This document shows, in pieces, positions 41,087-47,957 of a stretch of 47,957 bases of DNA. The stretch is from Alphaproteobacteria bacterium (lineage in GTDB: Bacteria > Pseudomonadota > Alphaproteobacteria > CAAHEQ01 > UBA3637). The stretch spans positions 1-47,957 of the forward strand of contig JAFPYW010000060.1 in the NCBI GenBank assembly GCA_017394405.1, given 5' to 3'. The position numbers and the translations under genes were made by a program. Position 1 is the stretch's first letter, and each line of letters opens with the position of its first letter. Below the pieces are notes generated by a model. The model was not told the origin of the DNA, did not search any database, and saw only the letters and a program-made list of their open reading frames with translations.

Positions 41087-41113
41087 ATTTCCAACCTATC
41101 AAAATCATTTTTG

Positions 41114-41161
41114 TATGTCAAATAAAAAAGCCCGAGATGATCCCGGGCTTTTGTTTTCAAC
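41114..41161. repeat. Terminator-promoter cassette, copy 1
   Basis: 48-bp segment almost identical to 41826-41874. It contains a hairpin (AGCCCG 41129-41134, CGGGCT 41144-41149) with A and T tracts on both sides, acting as terminator of the lipoprotein gene, and, on its far end, the TTGACA that serves as -35 for the amidohydrolase-like gene. Confidence 0.85.
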
Positions 41162-41168
41162 TACCTTT

Positions 41169-41774
41169 TTATTTCAGCTTCGCAGACAAGCTCGGGATAT
41201 CTGCTTGCAATTGCTGAATCAAGTTATTCAACGCCTTCTTGTATCCCTCAAATGTAGCAGCTCTTAAGGCCTCTATCCCATCTTTATAGCCCCAATATAA
41301 TGCTTCATATTCTGTGTTTTCCACTTCAGCAGAATAACGTTTAATCCGTTGGCCACTTTTATCCAAAACATTTAGTTCCAATTCCCATTCTGTCGTATAT
41401 GATGTCATTGGGCAACCAAGTAACATAGGAACTATTAGGATATTAGGAAAGCGCCAAGCCATATTATAGTCTCGCTTTACAAAAATCGGTTCCAACACCA
41501 ATTTACCTTTGATTGGACCATATTCATCAATCAAATTCTTTTCCACTTCACGACGGAAATAGGTAGCAAATTCGTTATTTAGTTGTACGCTTGTTGTAGC
41601 AGGGGTCCCAGAATCAGCATTCGACGCTTTTCCGGCTTCAAAAATTGGCTCCATATTGGGCAATTTTGGATAAATATTCCGATTATCCGGACGCATCGCT
41701 TGTTGCATATCATAACTGGCACAAGCGCTCAACAACATACCCAAACCCAAAATCGCTACTTTCAAAAATTTCAT
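41169..41774 (-). CDS. Lipoprotein of unknown function
   Basis: 201 residues, AAGGAGG before the ATG. Signal peptide with lipobox LSAC (Cys18). After a Pro/Asn-rich linker comes a domain with EFATYFRREVEKNLIDEYGPIKGKLVLEPIF and TTEWELELNVLDKSGQRIKRYSAEVENTEYEALYWGYKDGIEALRAATFEGYKKALNNLIQQL, a pattern seen in small trafficking or assembly lipoproteins, but I do not recognise the family. One cysteine remains in the mature part besides the lipidated one. Flanked on both sides by the duplicated terminator-promoter cassettes. Confidence 0.85.
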   Translation of the reverse strand: MKFLKVAILGLGMLLSACASYDMQQAMRPDNRNIYPKLPNMEPIFEAGKASNADSGTPATTSVQLNNEFATYFRREVEKNLIDEYGPIKGKLVLEPIFVKRDYNMAWRFPNILIVPMLLGCPMTSYTTEWELELNVLDKSGQRIKRYSAEVENTEYEALYWGYKDGIEALRAATFEGYKKALNNLIQQLQADIPSLSAKLK

Positions 41775-41825
41775 TTTTTCCTCCTTTATATTGAAATATG
41801 CTTCATCATATCAACAATAAAATTT

Positions 41826-41874
41826 TATGTCAAACAAAAAAGCCCGAGATGATCCCGGGCTTTTGTTTTTCAAC
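41826..41874. repeat. Terminator-promoter cassette, copy 2
   Basis: 49-bp segment almost identical to 41114-41161 (one substitution, one extra T). The hairpin AGCCCG (41841-41846)/CGGGCT (41856-41861) lies just past the nifJ stop and should terminate it; the adjoining TTGACA (41828-41833) is in place to act as -35 for the lipoprotein gene, with TATGAT (41807-41812) as a possible -10 at a short 15-bp spacing. Confidence 0.85.
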
Positions 41875-41882
41875 CGGAAAGA

Positions 41883-44800
41883 TTATTTTTCTTCCCCGGC
41901 CAGTTGCTTGTAGTATGCCCAGCGGTCATCCACCTGCTTTTGAGCCTTCTGCAACAATTCCTCATAATGTTCTGGATCTTGTTGTTTCACATACTTAAAG
42001 CGTGTTTCCGTTGCCATAAAGTCGGCGACCGGAATACTTGGCTTAGAATCCAACTGGAATGGATTTTTGCCTTCCGCTTTCAAGCGCGGATCAAAGCGAT
42101 AGAGTGGCCATAGACCGGACTTCACCGCCAATTGTTGATGGTTCAATCCTTCCTTGCCAATGTCATAACCATGGTTGATACAATGGCTATAAGCGATAAT
42201 CAACGACGGGCCATTGAAAGATTCCGCTTCATTCATGGCTTTTAATGCTTGAGCATCATTGGCACCCAAGGCAATGCTGGCCACATAAACTTCGCCTGAG
42301 CTCATGGCAATGGCGCCCAAGTCTTTACGGGGCAAAGAACTGCCAGAGACGGCAAACTTAGCAGAGGCACCAATCGGTGTCGCCTTGGAACGCTGACCAC
42401 CGGTATTGGAATACACTTCGGTATCCATCACCATAATATTCACGTTTTTGCCAGAATACAAGGCATGATCCAAACCGCCGTAGCCGATATCATAGGCCCA
42501 GCCGTCTCCACCCAAAATCCACACGGATTTCTTGACCAGGTAATCGGCATGTTCAGCCATCAACTTCACACGATCACCGGACAAGGTTGCCAATTTTTCT
42601 TTCAACGCTTTCACGCGATCACGTTGTGCAGCAATACCTTCTTCGGTTGTTTGATCGGCATTCAAAATGGAATCAGCCAATTCGGCACCAACTTGCTCTT
42701 TCAATTCGCCCAGCAATTGAATCGCGAATTCAATTTTGGAATCAACGGAGGTACGCATACCCAAACCGAATTCAGCATTGTCTTCAAAGAGCGAGTTGGC
42801 CCAAGCCGGACCCCTGCCTTCTTCATTTTGTGCATACGGTGTTGTTGGCAAGTTACCGCCATAGATGGAAGAGCAACCTGTTGCATTGGCTACCAACAAA
42901 CGATCACCAAACAATTGGGTCATCATCTTGACATACGGTGTTTCACCGCAACCGGCACAAGCGCCAGAGAATTCAAACAATGGGCGCATCAAAGCAACGC
43001 TTTTCACCATCTTCGGATTCAATTTGCTACGATCCGCATCTGGCAATTGCATAAAGAAGTCAAAGTTTTTGATTTCTTGATCAATGTGCTTTTCAATTGG
43101 CTCCATAACAAGTGTGTTCTTCGCTTTCATTGGGCAAACCTGGGTACATAAAGAGCATCCTGTACAATCTTCTGGTGCCACCTGAACGATAAACTTATTG
43201 CCAGTAAAATCTGGTGTTTTATAGTCAGCAGACTTAAAGCCCTCTGGTGCATTCGCAAAAGCTTCCGGTTTCGCCACTTTTGCACGAATAGCGGCATGCG
43301 GACAAACGGACACGCACTTACCGCATTGGATACATGTTTCCGGATCCCAACAAGGAATCTCGGTTGCCACACGGCGTTTTTCATAACGTGCGGTATCGGA
43401 TGGCCAAGTCCCATCCACAGTCCATTCAAATGCGGACACAGGCAATTCATTTCCTTTTTCTTCAATGATTTTGCCCGTCACATTACGGATCAATTCAGGA
43501 GCCGTTGCCGGCACACCTGGTTGACGATGAATCTTGGAATTTGCCTCTCCAATCTTCACTTCATACAAATGCTCCAAACTGGCATCCACAGCCTTGATAT
43601 TGGCATCCACCACTTCTTGACCTTTTTTCATATAGGTCTTGGTGATAGCCGCTTTAATCTTTTCAATCGCCACATCCTTTGGCAACACGCCAGAAATAGC
43701 AAAGAAGCAAGCCTGCATGATCGTGTTGATACGACGACCCATGCCAGTCTTACCCGCCACATCCACAGCATCAATGGCATACATTTTAATCTTTTTATCA
43801 ACGATTTCCTGTTGCACTTCAATTGGCAAACTATCCCACACTTGATCGGCGGGTGTTTGCGTGTTCAATAAGAACACCGAATTCGGAGCAGCCACCGCCA
43901 ACAAATCAATCTTGTGCAAGAATGGTTCATGGTGACAAGCTACAAAGTCCGCGGACGTGATCAAATACGGCGCTTTAATCGGGCTTTTACCAAAACGTAA
44001 GTGAGATGTTGTCATGGCCCCAGACTTTTTAGAATCATACACAAAGTATGCTTGGCCATACATATCATCGGCATCCGCAATAATCTTGATAGAGTTCTTG
44101 TTTGCACCAACGGTACCATCGGAACCCAAACCAAAGAAGATACAACGAGTTAAATCTTGGGCTGGCAAATGCCAACCAGCATCATAGTCCAAGGATCCAT
44201 TTGTCACATCATCATTGATACCAACGGTGAAGTGGTTTTTATCCACATTTTCAAACACGGCTTTTGCCATCGCAGGTGTAAACTCTTTGGAAGAAATTCC
44301 ATAACGACCACCCAACACTTTTGGCATAGCACGACCAGCGACAGCGCCTTCTGCCAATGCGGACACAACATCCAAGTAGAGTGGTTCACCAACGGAACCA
44401 GCCTCTTTGGTACGATCCAAAACGGTCACATATTTCACGGATTCAGGCAAAGCCGCCACAAATGCTTTGGATGGAAATGGACGATACAAATGCACCGCCA
44501 CAACACCATATTTGCCACCTTCTGAATTCAAAGCTTTCACTGTTTCGGTCAGTGTTTCCACGCCGGAACCCATAGCGACCACAACATGTTCAGCGTCTTT
44601 TGCACCAACATAATCCACAATGTGATAAGCGCGACCGGTCACTTCTTCAAACTTGCGCATACATTTTTCAACGATTTCCGGACAAGCTTGATAATACTTA
44701 TTTGCGGCTTCTTTAATTTGGAAGAACACATCTGGGTTTTGGGCTGTACCACGAACCTTTGGATGATCTGGCGTCAAAGCGTTTTTACCAGTAAAGTCTG

Positions 44801-45395
44801 TCGGAATATCCGCCATCAAAGCTTTCAAATCATCATCACTCATCATATTGATTTTGTTGATTTCATGAGATGTACGGAATCCATCAAAGAAATGCATAAA
44901 CGGAATGCGTGACAGGTATGTGGACATTTGTGCCACCGCAGCTAAGTCATGTGCTTCCTGAACAGAGTTAGAAGCCAACATCGCGAACCCAGTTTGACGG
45001 CAGGCCATTACATCGGAGTGGTCACCAAAGATGGACAAAGCATGTCCTGCAACTGTACGAGCGGCCACATGCATCACAAATGGTAACAATTCGCCCGCAA
45101 TCTTATACATATTCGGAATCATCAACAATAAACCTTGTGAAGCGGTATATGTTGTTGTCATGGATCCAGCTTGCAAAGCGCCGTGCACGGCACCAATAGC
45201 ACCAGCTTCAGATTGCATTTCCAAAACCTCGGGCACTTTGCCCCAAATGTTTTGTTGCTTTCCTGCTGCCCAAGCGTCCGCCCATTCGCCCATTGGAGAC
45301 GATGGTGTAATCGGGTAAATAATGGAAAGTTCATTCAATTTATACGCCACTGTAGCGGCGGCTTCATTTGCATCAAGCATTTTCGTTTTAGACAT
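41883..45395 (-). CDS. nifJ: Pyruvate:ferredoxin (flavodoxin) oxidoreductase
   Basis: 1,170 residues, the full length of single-chain PFOR. It oxidises pyruvate to acetyl-CoA and CO2, passing electrons to ferredoxin or flavodoxin, a reaction of anaerobes. Domains in order: N-terminal pyruvate-binding part (DANEAAATVAYKLNELSIIYPITPSSPMGEW), gamma-like domain with GLGSDGTVGANKNSIKII, two [4Fe-4S] clusters (CIQCGKCVSVCP and CTGCSLCTQVCP), a further cluster cysteine set (CAGCGETPY, TGCSS) and the thiamine-diphosphate domain (GGDGWAYDIGYGGLDHAL...TEVYSNTGGQRSKATP). AAAGGA precedes the ATG. Single gene with its own promoter and terminator. Confidence 0.98.
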   Translation of the reverse strand: MSKTKMLDANEAAATVAYKLNELSIIYPITPSSPMGEWADAWAAGKQQNIWGKVPEVLEMQSEAGAIGAVHGALQAGSMTTTYTASQGLLLMIPNMYKIAGELLPFVMHVAARTVAGHALSIFGDHSDVMACRQTGFAMLASNSVQEAHDLAAVAQMSTYLSRIPFMHFFDGFRTSHEINKINMMSDDDLKALMADIPTDFTGKNALTPDHPKVRGTAQNPDVFFQIKEAANKYYQACPEIVEKCMRKFEEVTGRAYHIVDYVGAKDAEHVVVAMGSGVETLTETVKALNSEGGKYGVVAVHLYRPFPSKAFVAALPESVKYVTVLDRTKEAGSVGEPLYLDVVSALAEGAVAGRAMPKVLGGRYGISSKEFTPAMAKAVFENVDKNHFTVGINDDVTNGSLDYDAGWHLPAQDLTRCIFFGLGSDGTVGANKNSIKIIADADDMYGQAYFVYDSKKSGAMTTSHLRFGKSPIKAPYLITSADFVACHHEPFLHKIDLLAVAAPNSVFLLNTQTPADQVWDSLPIEVQQEIVDKKIKMYAIDAVDVAGKTGMGRRINTIMQACFFAISGVLPKDVAIEKIKAAITKTYMKKGQEVVDANIKAVDASLEHLYEVKIGEANSKIHRQPGVPATAPELIRNVTGKIIEEKGNELPVSAFEWTVDGTWPSDTARYEKRRVATEIPCWDPETCIQCGKCVSVCPHAAIRAKVAKPEAFANAPEGFKSADYKTPDFTGNKFIVQVAPEDCTGCSLCTQVCPMKAKNTLVMEPIEKHIDQEIKNFDFFMQLPDADRSKLNPKMVKSVALMRPLFEFSGACAGCGETPYVKMMTQLFGDRLLVANATGCSSIYGGNLPTTPYAQNEEGRGPAWANSLFEDNAEFGLGMRTSVDSKIEFAIQLLGELKEQVGAELADSILNADQTTEEGIAAQRDRVKALKEKLATLSGDRVKLMAEHADYLVKKSVWILGGDGWAYDIGYGGLDHALYSGKNVNIMVMDTEVYSNTGGQRSKATPIGASAKFAVSGSSLPRKDLGAIAMSSGEVYVASIALGANDAQALKAMNEAESFNGPSLIIAYSHCINHGYDIGKEGLNHQQLAVKSGLWPLYRFDPRLKAEGKNPFQLDSKPSIPVADFMATETRFKYVKQQDPEHYEELLQKAQKQVDDRWAYYKQLAGEEK

Positions 45396-45423
45396 GTTTT
45401 TCCTTTCAAAAAATTATGAAATT

Positions 45424-45452
45424 CTTATACAACTTTTTTGGGCAAAATGCAA
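45424..45452 (-). promoter_or_regulatory. nifJ promoter
   Basis: TTGCAT (45447-45452), 17 bp, TATAAG (45424-45429) on the minus strand, 28 bp before the ATG. No FNR-type or sigma54 site was recognised. Confidence 0.6.
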
Positions 45453-45500
45453 GGGGTTCGCCCATCTTTTTGTGTCTAAAATCAGCTGGCCGGTAAAAAC

Positions 45501-45529
45501 TTGACAAATGCTTTACTTTATGATACAAT
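45501..45529 (+). promoter_or_regulatory. Promoter of the 45569-46633 cluster
   Basis: TTGACA (45501-45506), 17 bp, TACAAT (45524-45529), followed by ATCGCCC, 39 bp before the first ATG. Confidence 0.75.
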
Positions 45530-45568
45530 ATCGCCCGTATTAATTCTAAAAATCCAAGGAGTAAAAAC

Positions 45569-45784
45569 ATGAAAGAATTTACACCAGAACAAATAGAAGC
45601 CATGAAACATTTCCCAAGAACACTTCCCGAAGACAGACGTCGCTTTTGCGAGCTTTTTTTGACTCCCCCATCCCGTGAAGAATACTTAAAAGCACAAGCG
45701 CGCAGAAATCACCAAACAGAATCTTCTGATTTGGTTTATAATCCCGTGTTATCTTTATTTCAAAAAAGAAATCAACGAGGCTAA
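45569..45784 (+). CDS. Small unknown protein
   Basis: 71 residues; AAGGAG 7 nt before the ATG. Charged and probably helical (EFTPEQIEAMKHFPRTLPEDRRRFCELFLTPPSREEYLKAQARRN), with one cysteine and a basic tail. No signal peptide. A strong promoter and binding site support a real gene. First of three small plus-strand genes, 47 bp before the next. Family not recognised. Confidence 0.7.
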   Translation: MKEFTPEQIEAMKHFPRTLPEDRRRFCELFLTPPSREEYLKAQARRNHQTESSDLVYNPVLSLFQKRNQRG

Positions 45785-45831
45785 ATAACCGCACGTTTTA
45801 TCGCACATATTTCTAGATAAGGAGAAAAATC

Positions 45832-46125
45832 ATGAAGATATTTTACGTTAAAAATCCCAGCACCGGAGAATATACACCTGGAGATCACGCATGGGAATAT
45901 CCTGCTTCAATCGCCAAAAATCCAGGATATACTGGGTATATGCCGGGAAGTCACGTGTGGGGATGTCCTGCTTCAATCGCTAACCAACAACAAACCAAGG
46001 AACAACGCATTCCCCAACGGAATGAAGCAAAGAAAGCAACTGTTAAGGCCGGCCAAGAGCAAATGAAAAAAATTGTCGCCGATTCAAAGTTATGCGCCAA
46101 TTTTATGAAACACTTCTCGAGGTAG
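45832..46125 (+). CDS. Unknown protein with an internal duplication
   Basis: 97 residues; AAGGAG 7 nt before the ATG. The N-terminal half holds two copies of a 20-residue unit, YTPGDHAWEYPASIAKNP and YMPGSHVWGCPASIANQQ, with PG-x-H-x-W-x-x-PASIA strictly conserved; the DNA of the copies is also alike. The second half is a charged helix (NEAKKATVKAGQEQMKKIV) with one cysteine (KLCANF). No signal peptide. Neighbours give no function. Confidence 0.7.
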   Translation: MKIFYVKNPSTGEYTPGDHAWEYPASIAKNPGYTGYMPGSHVWGCPASIANQQQTKEQRIPQRNEAKKATVKAGQEQMKKIVADSKLCANFMKHFSR

Positions 46126-46126
46126 T

Positions 46127-46633
46127 ATGTTCAAAGAGCCACAAATACATCGCTATGCCGAGTATGTGGATAATAATCTAGAGTCATTATTACCCGGGGC
46201 GATTCATTTGTGGCAACAACATTACAATCTGATACAAAAATCATTACATGTCGGGCTGGACCAACAAGAAACAGATCGTATCAACGCCATGGCCGATTAT
46301 CGTTTGCATGTCGAGGAAGTTTTGGTTCCGTATTTGATAACAGTCAATCAAAAAATTTTACGCGGATGGCACCCGATATATGAAATTGACGAATTGATTA
46401 AAAAGAAAAATTGGATGCCCAATTTATTGCAACGCCAACAACGTGGCACCGGCGATTTTTATCGCCAGCCCTTTGCCGATCAAATTCAGGCAGTTTTGTT
46501 ATATACAATGGCACAAATTGATTTGCCTACACTCAACCGAATTTTGACTACACCTTGCTTGGCCGAACAAAAGTTCGTGCCTGGCAAAACCGTTCGATTT
46601 ATCGGCAATTTGAATTTATCTGGCAGAGACTAA
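46127..46633 (+). CDS. Unknown helical protein
   Basis: 168 residues, ATG one base after the preceding stop with GAGG upstream, so the two are cotranscribed. Predicted mostly helical (NNLESLLPGAIHLWQQHYNLIQKSL, RINAMADYRLHVEEVLVPYLITVNQKIL, IQAVLLYTMAQIDLPTLNRIL). No signal peptide or known motif. The stop overlaps the stop of the long unknown gene on the other strand by 4 bp. Confidence 0.7.
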   Translation: MFKEPQIHRYAEYVDNNLESLLPGAIHLWQQHYNLIQKSLHVGLDQQETDRINAMADYRLHVEEVLVPYLITVNQKILRGWHPIYEIDELIKKKNWMPNLLQRQQRGTGDFYRQPFADQIQAVLLYTMAQIDLPTLNRILTTPCLAEQKFVPGKTVRFIGNLNLSGRD

Positions 46634-47922
46634 CCCGCGCGACCGTCAGACCCGGGCAATTTTTGTGGCCTAATACGCGTGGCGGGGTTGCCCGTTTGCT
46701 TCACGGCCTTATTTCTTTTTTCTGTGGTGTTGTAAAACGACACGCTGACCATACGAGAAACTTTGTCATGCCCGTTGCGATTTTTATATTCCCTTGATAT
46801 TTGTTCAAACGTGAAGTTGCCGGTTTTTTTCAAAATCGGTTTGAAATACCGCATAAAGCCACTCATCAACTTTATTAAAACTTCTTGTGTTGGCGAAGAT
46901 TTAGAGATATCCGCCATAAAAGCAGCAACGGCCGACCGCTTCAATATACGTTCTTGCTCCATACGTTCCTCGCGCGTCATTGCACAAACAGAGGCAAATA
47001 CATCTTCATCCAAAAAGCCCATGTTTAACAAATAGCACAGCGTTGCCCTAATTTTTTCCCTCACCCATGGCAACGGAACCTCTTGTAACTCACCCTCCAC
47101 CCGTTGGGTACATTTGGGAGAATCAGCATAATTCCACATATCTGCAAAACTTTTGTAAATTCTGAACCAGTTTAGGGCACCCAATTCCTCACGCGTCGTG
47201 GATAAATCCATTTTCCAAAATCCCTTCTTTTGCGGCGCGGCCATTTTATTCATCCACACCCAACAAGCATTTTCATCTTGTGGAGCCGTAGCGGTATCAG
47301 GGAATTCATATTGCCCCACCAACTCGTCCATCGCGCTTTCCCACTCGCCACGTTCGTTACGGATTCCTTCCAAATTCAAGGCTTGATCCAAGTTGCGCAC
47401 CATCGGGCGCACAGCGTTTAAACGTAACAACAAATTTTCATGGGTGTCCAACAACCACTCGGCCTGCTTTGCGTCTTTCAAATAATTTTCCAATGTGGCA
47501 CGCGGAACACTGATTGTATGATTTGGTCTCTCGTCGTCATCATCATCGGAAAAATCATTCCCATTCATTTTGTCAGCAATCAATTTACCTTGCCAACGCG
47601 CAATATAGTAGTGCAACATTTCCTGTTCGGACGGATGTATAAAACCGCACATCAAATACAATAAATCGTCATCTTCTTCTCGTTTGTTTTCCCTATGCCA
47701 TTCGGGCAAAGAATAATTGTGTTTGCGTCTGGGCAACAATTCAATTAAAACACTTCTTTGTATATTATACGCCGGGGTCAAAGCCGGAGAGTTCGCCCCC
47801 ACATCAAACAATGTAGTCCATTGAAAATCTGGCTTTATTTGGGCTGCTTCTTTTTTATTGGGTGTAGTTGCTTGATCTTTTTCGTTTTTGTCCGGTTCGA
47901 CGGGTTTATTTTCTTCTGCCAT
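46630..47922 (-). CDS. Large unknown protein
   Basis: 430 residues; GGAGG 7 nt before the ATG. Begins with a charged, low-complexity segment (EENKPVEPDKNEKDQATTPNKKEAAQ), then helices, with an acidic run NDFSDDDDDE near residue 125. The C-terminal third (EVLIKLMSGFMRYFKPILKKTGNFTFEQISREYKNRNGHDKVSRMVSVSFYN) is basic and could bind nucleic acid, and ends in a basic tail. No signal peptide, membrane helix or known motif. Its promoter is outside the window. Confidence 0.75.
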   Translation of the reverse strand: MAEENKPVEPDKNEKDQATTPNKKEAAQIKPDFQWTTLFDVGANSPALTPAYNIQRSVLIELLPRRKHNYSLPEWHRENKREEDDDLLYLMCGFIHPSEQEMLHYYIARWQGKLIADKMNGNDFSDDDDDERPNHTISVPRATLENYLKDAKQAEWLLDTHENLLLRLNAVRPMVRNLDQALNLEGIRNERGEWESAMDELVGQYEFPDTATAPQDENACWVWMNKMAAPQKKGFWKMDLSTTREELGALNWFRIYKSFADMWNYADSPKCTQRVEGELQEVPLPWVREKIRATLCYLLNMGFLDEDVFASVCAMTREERMEQERILKRSAVAAFMADISKSSPTQEVLIKLMSGFMRYFKPILKKTGNFTFEQISREYKNRNGHDKVSRMVSVSFYNTTEKRNKAVKQTGNPATRIRPQKLPGSDGRAG

Positions 47923-47957
47923 CTTGGACCTCCATGGTTTAAAAACTAACTGGATTG

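Noticed and set aside
40174..42113. Plus-strand frames opposite the acetyltransferase, amidohydrolase-like and nifJ genes
   Set aside because: They lack ribosome binding sites and lie fully antisense to well-supported genes.

Overview
The window is a gene-dense stretch of a moderately AT-rich bacterial chromosome, most likely from an uncultured anaerobic alphaproteobacterium such as the gut-associated lineages. The alphaproteobacterial signs are a FYDLN-type (TIGR02300) zinc-ribbon protein, YqgE and SlyX. A pyruvate:ferredoxin oxidoreductase and a flavin-reductase/rubredoxin fusion point to anaerobic life. Most genes have an AGGAG-like ribosome binding site and a recognisable sigma70-type promoter with 16-18 bp spacing. 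No insertion sequence, prophage or CRISPR array is visible, and no stretch over 300 bases lacks a gene.

Layout. 1-2373: 3' part of leuS, ending in a bidirectional terminator. 2434-10768 (minus): a giant secreted cysteine-rich repeat protein, split by a one-base frameshift near 8713 into a 689-codon upstream part with a signal peptide and an open downstream part of about 2,080 codons. 10906-12672: aspS, whose roughly 170-nt leader (about 12846-12673) has the conserved elements of a T-box riboswitch, including an antiterminator bulge that matches the acceptor end of tRNA-Asp. 12889-13698: a VirB8-like membrane protein. 13819-16730: secreted protein, recG, HNH nuclease. 16731-20403: divergent argS and gltX-slyX. 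20454-23721: coiled-coil protein, FYDLN protein, yqgE, efp, epmA, tRNA-Ala. 23738-28123: small unknown gene, ASCH protein, acetyltransferase, U32 hydroxylation-type protein with an apparently leaderless mRNA, and two tandem lipoproteins. 28117-30838 (minus): operon of an unknown gene, thioredoxin-fold lipoprotein, double winged-helix regulator, ybaK and MBL hydrolase. 30982-33636: rubredoxin fusion, hemolysin-III protein, DUF4139 protein. 33734-38594: rarA (apparently leaderless), then pseudouridine synthase, AsmA and acylphosphatase. 38597-41774: small unknown proteins, tRNA-Phe, acetyltransferase, N-formylglutamate amidohydrolase-like enzyme and a lipoprotein flanked by duplicated terminator/promoter cassettes. 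41883-45395: nifJ. 45569-47922: four unknown genes.

How the genes work together. Translation dominates: four aminoacyl-tRNA synthetases, two tRNAs, EF-P with its lysylating enzyme EpmA, YbaK proofreading and RNA modification enzymes. Replication and recombination repair is represented by RecG and RarA, and envelope biology by the cysteine-rich giant, AsmA, VirB8-like protein and several lipoproteins. Energy metabolism is represented by PFOR and the rubredoxin fusion. The two observations most worth following are the aspS T-box, unexpected in this group, and the giant cysteine-repeat protein with its frameshift.
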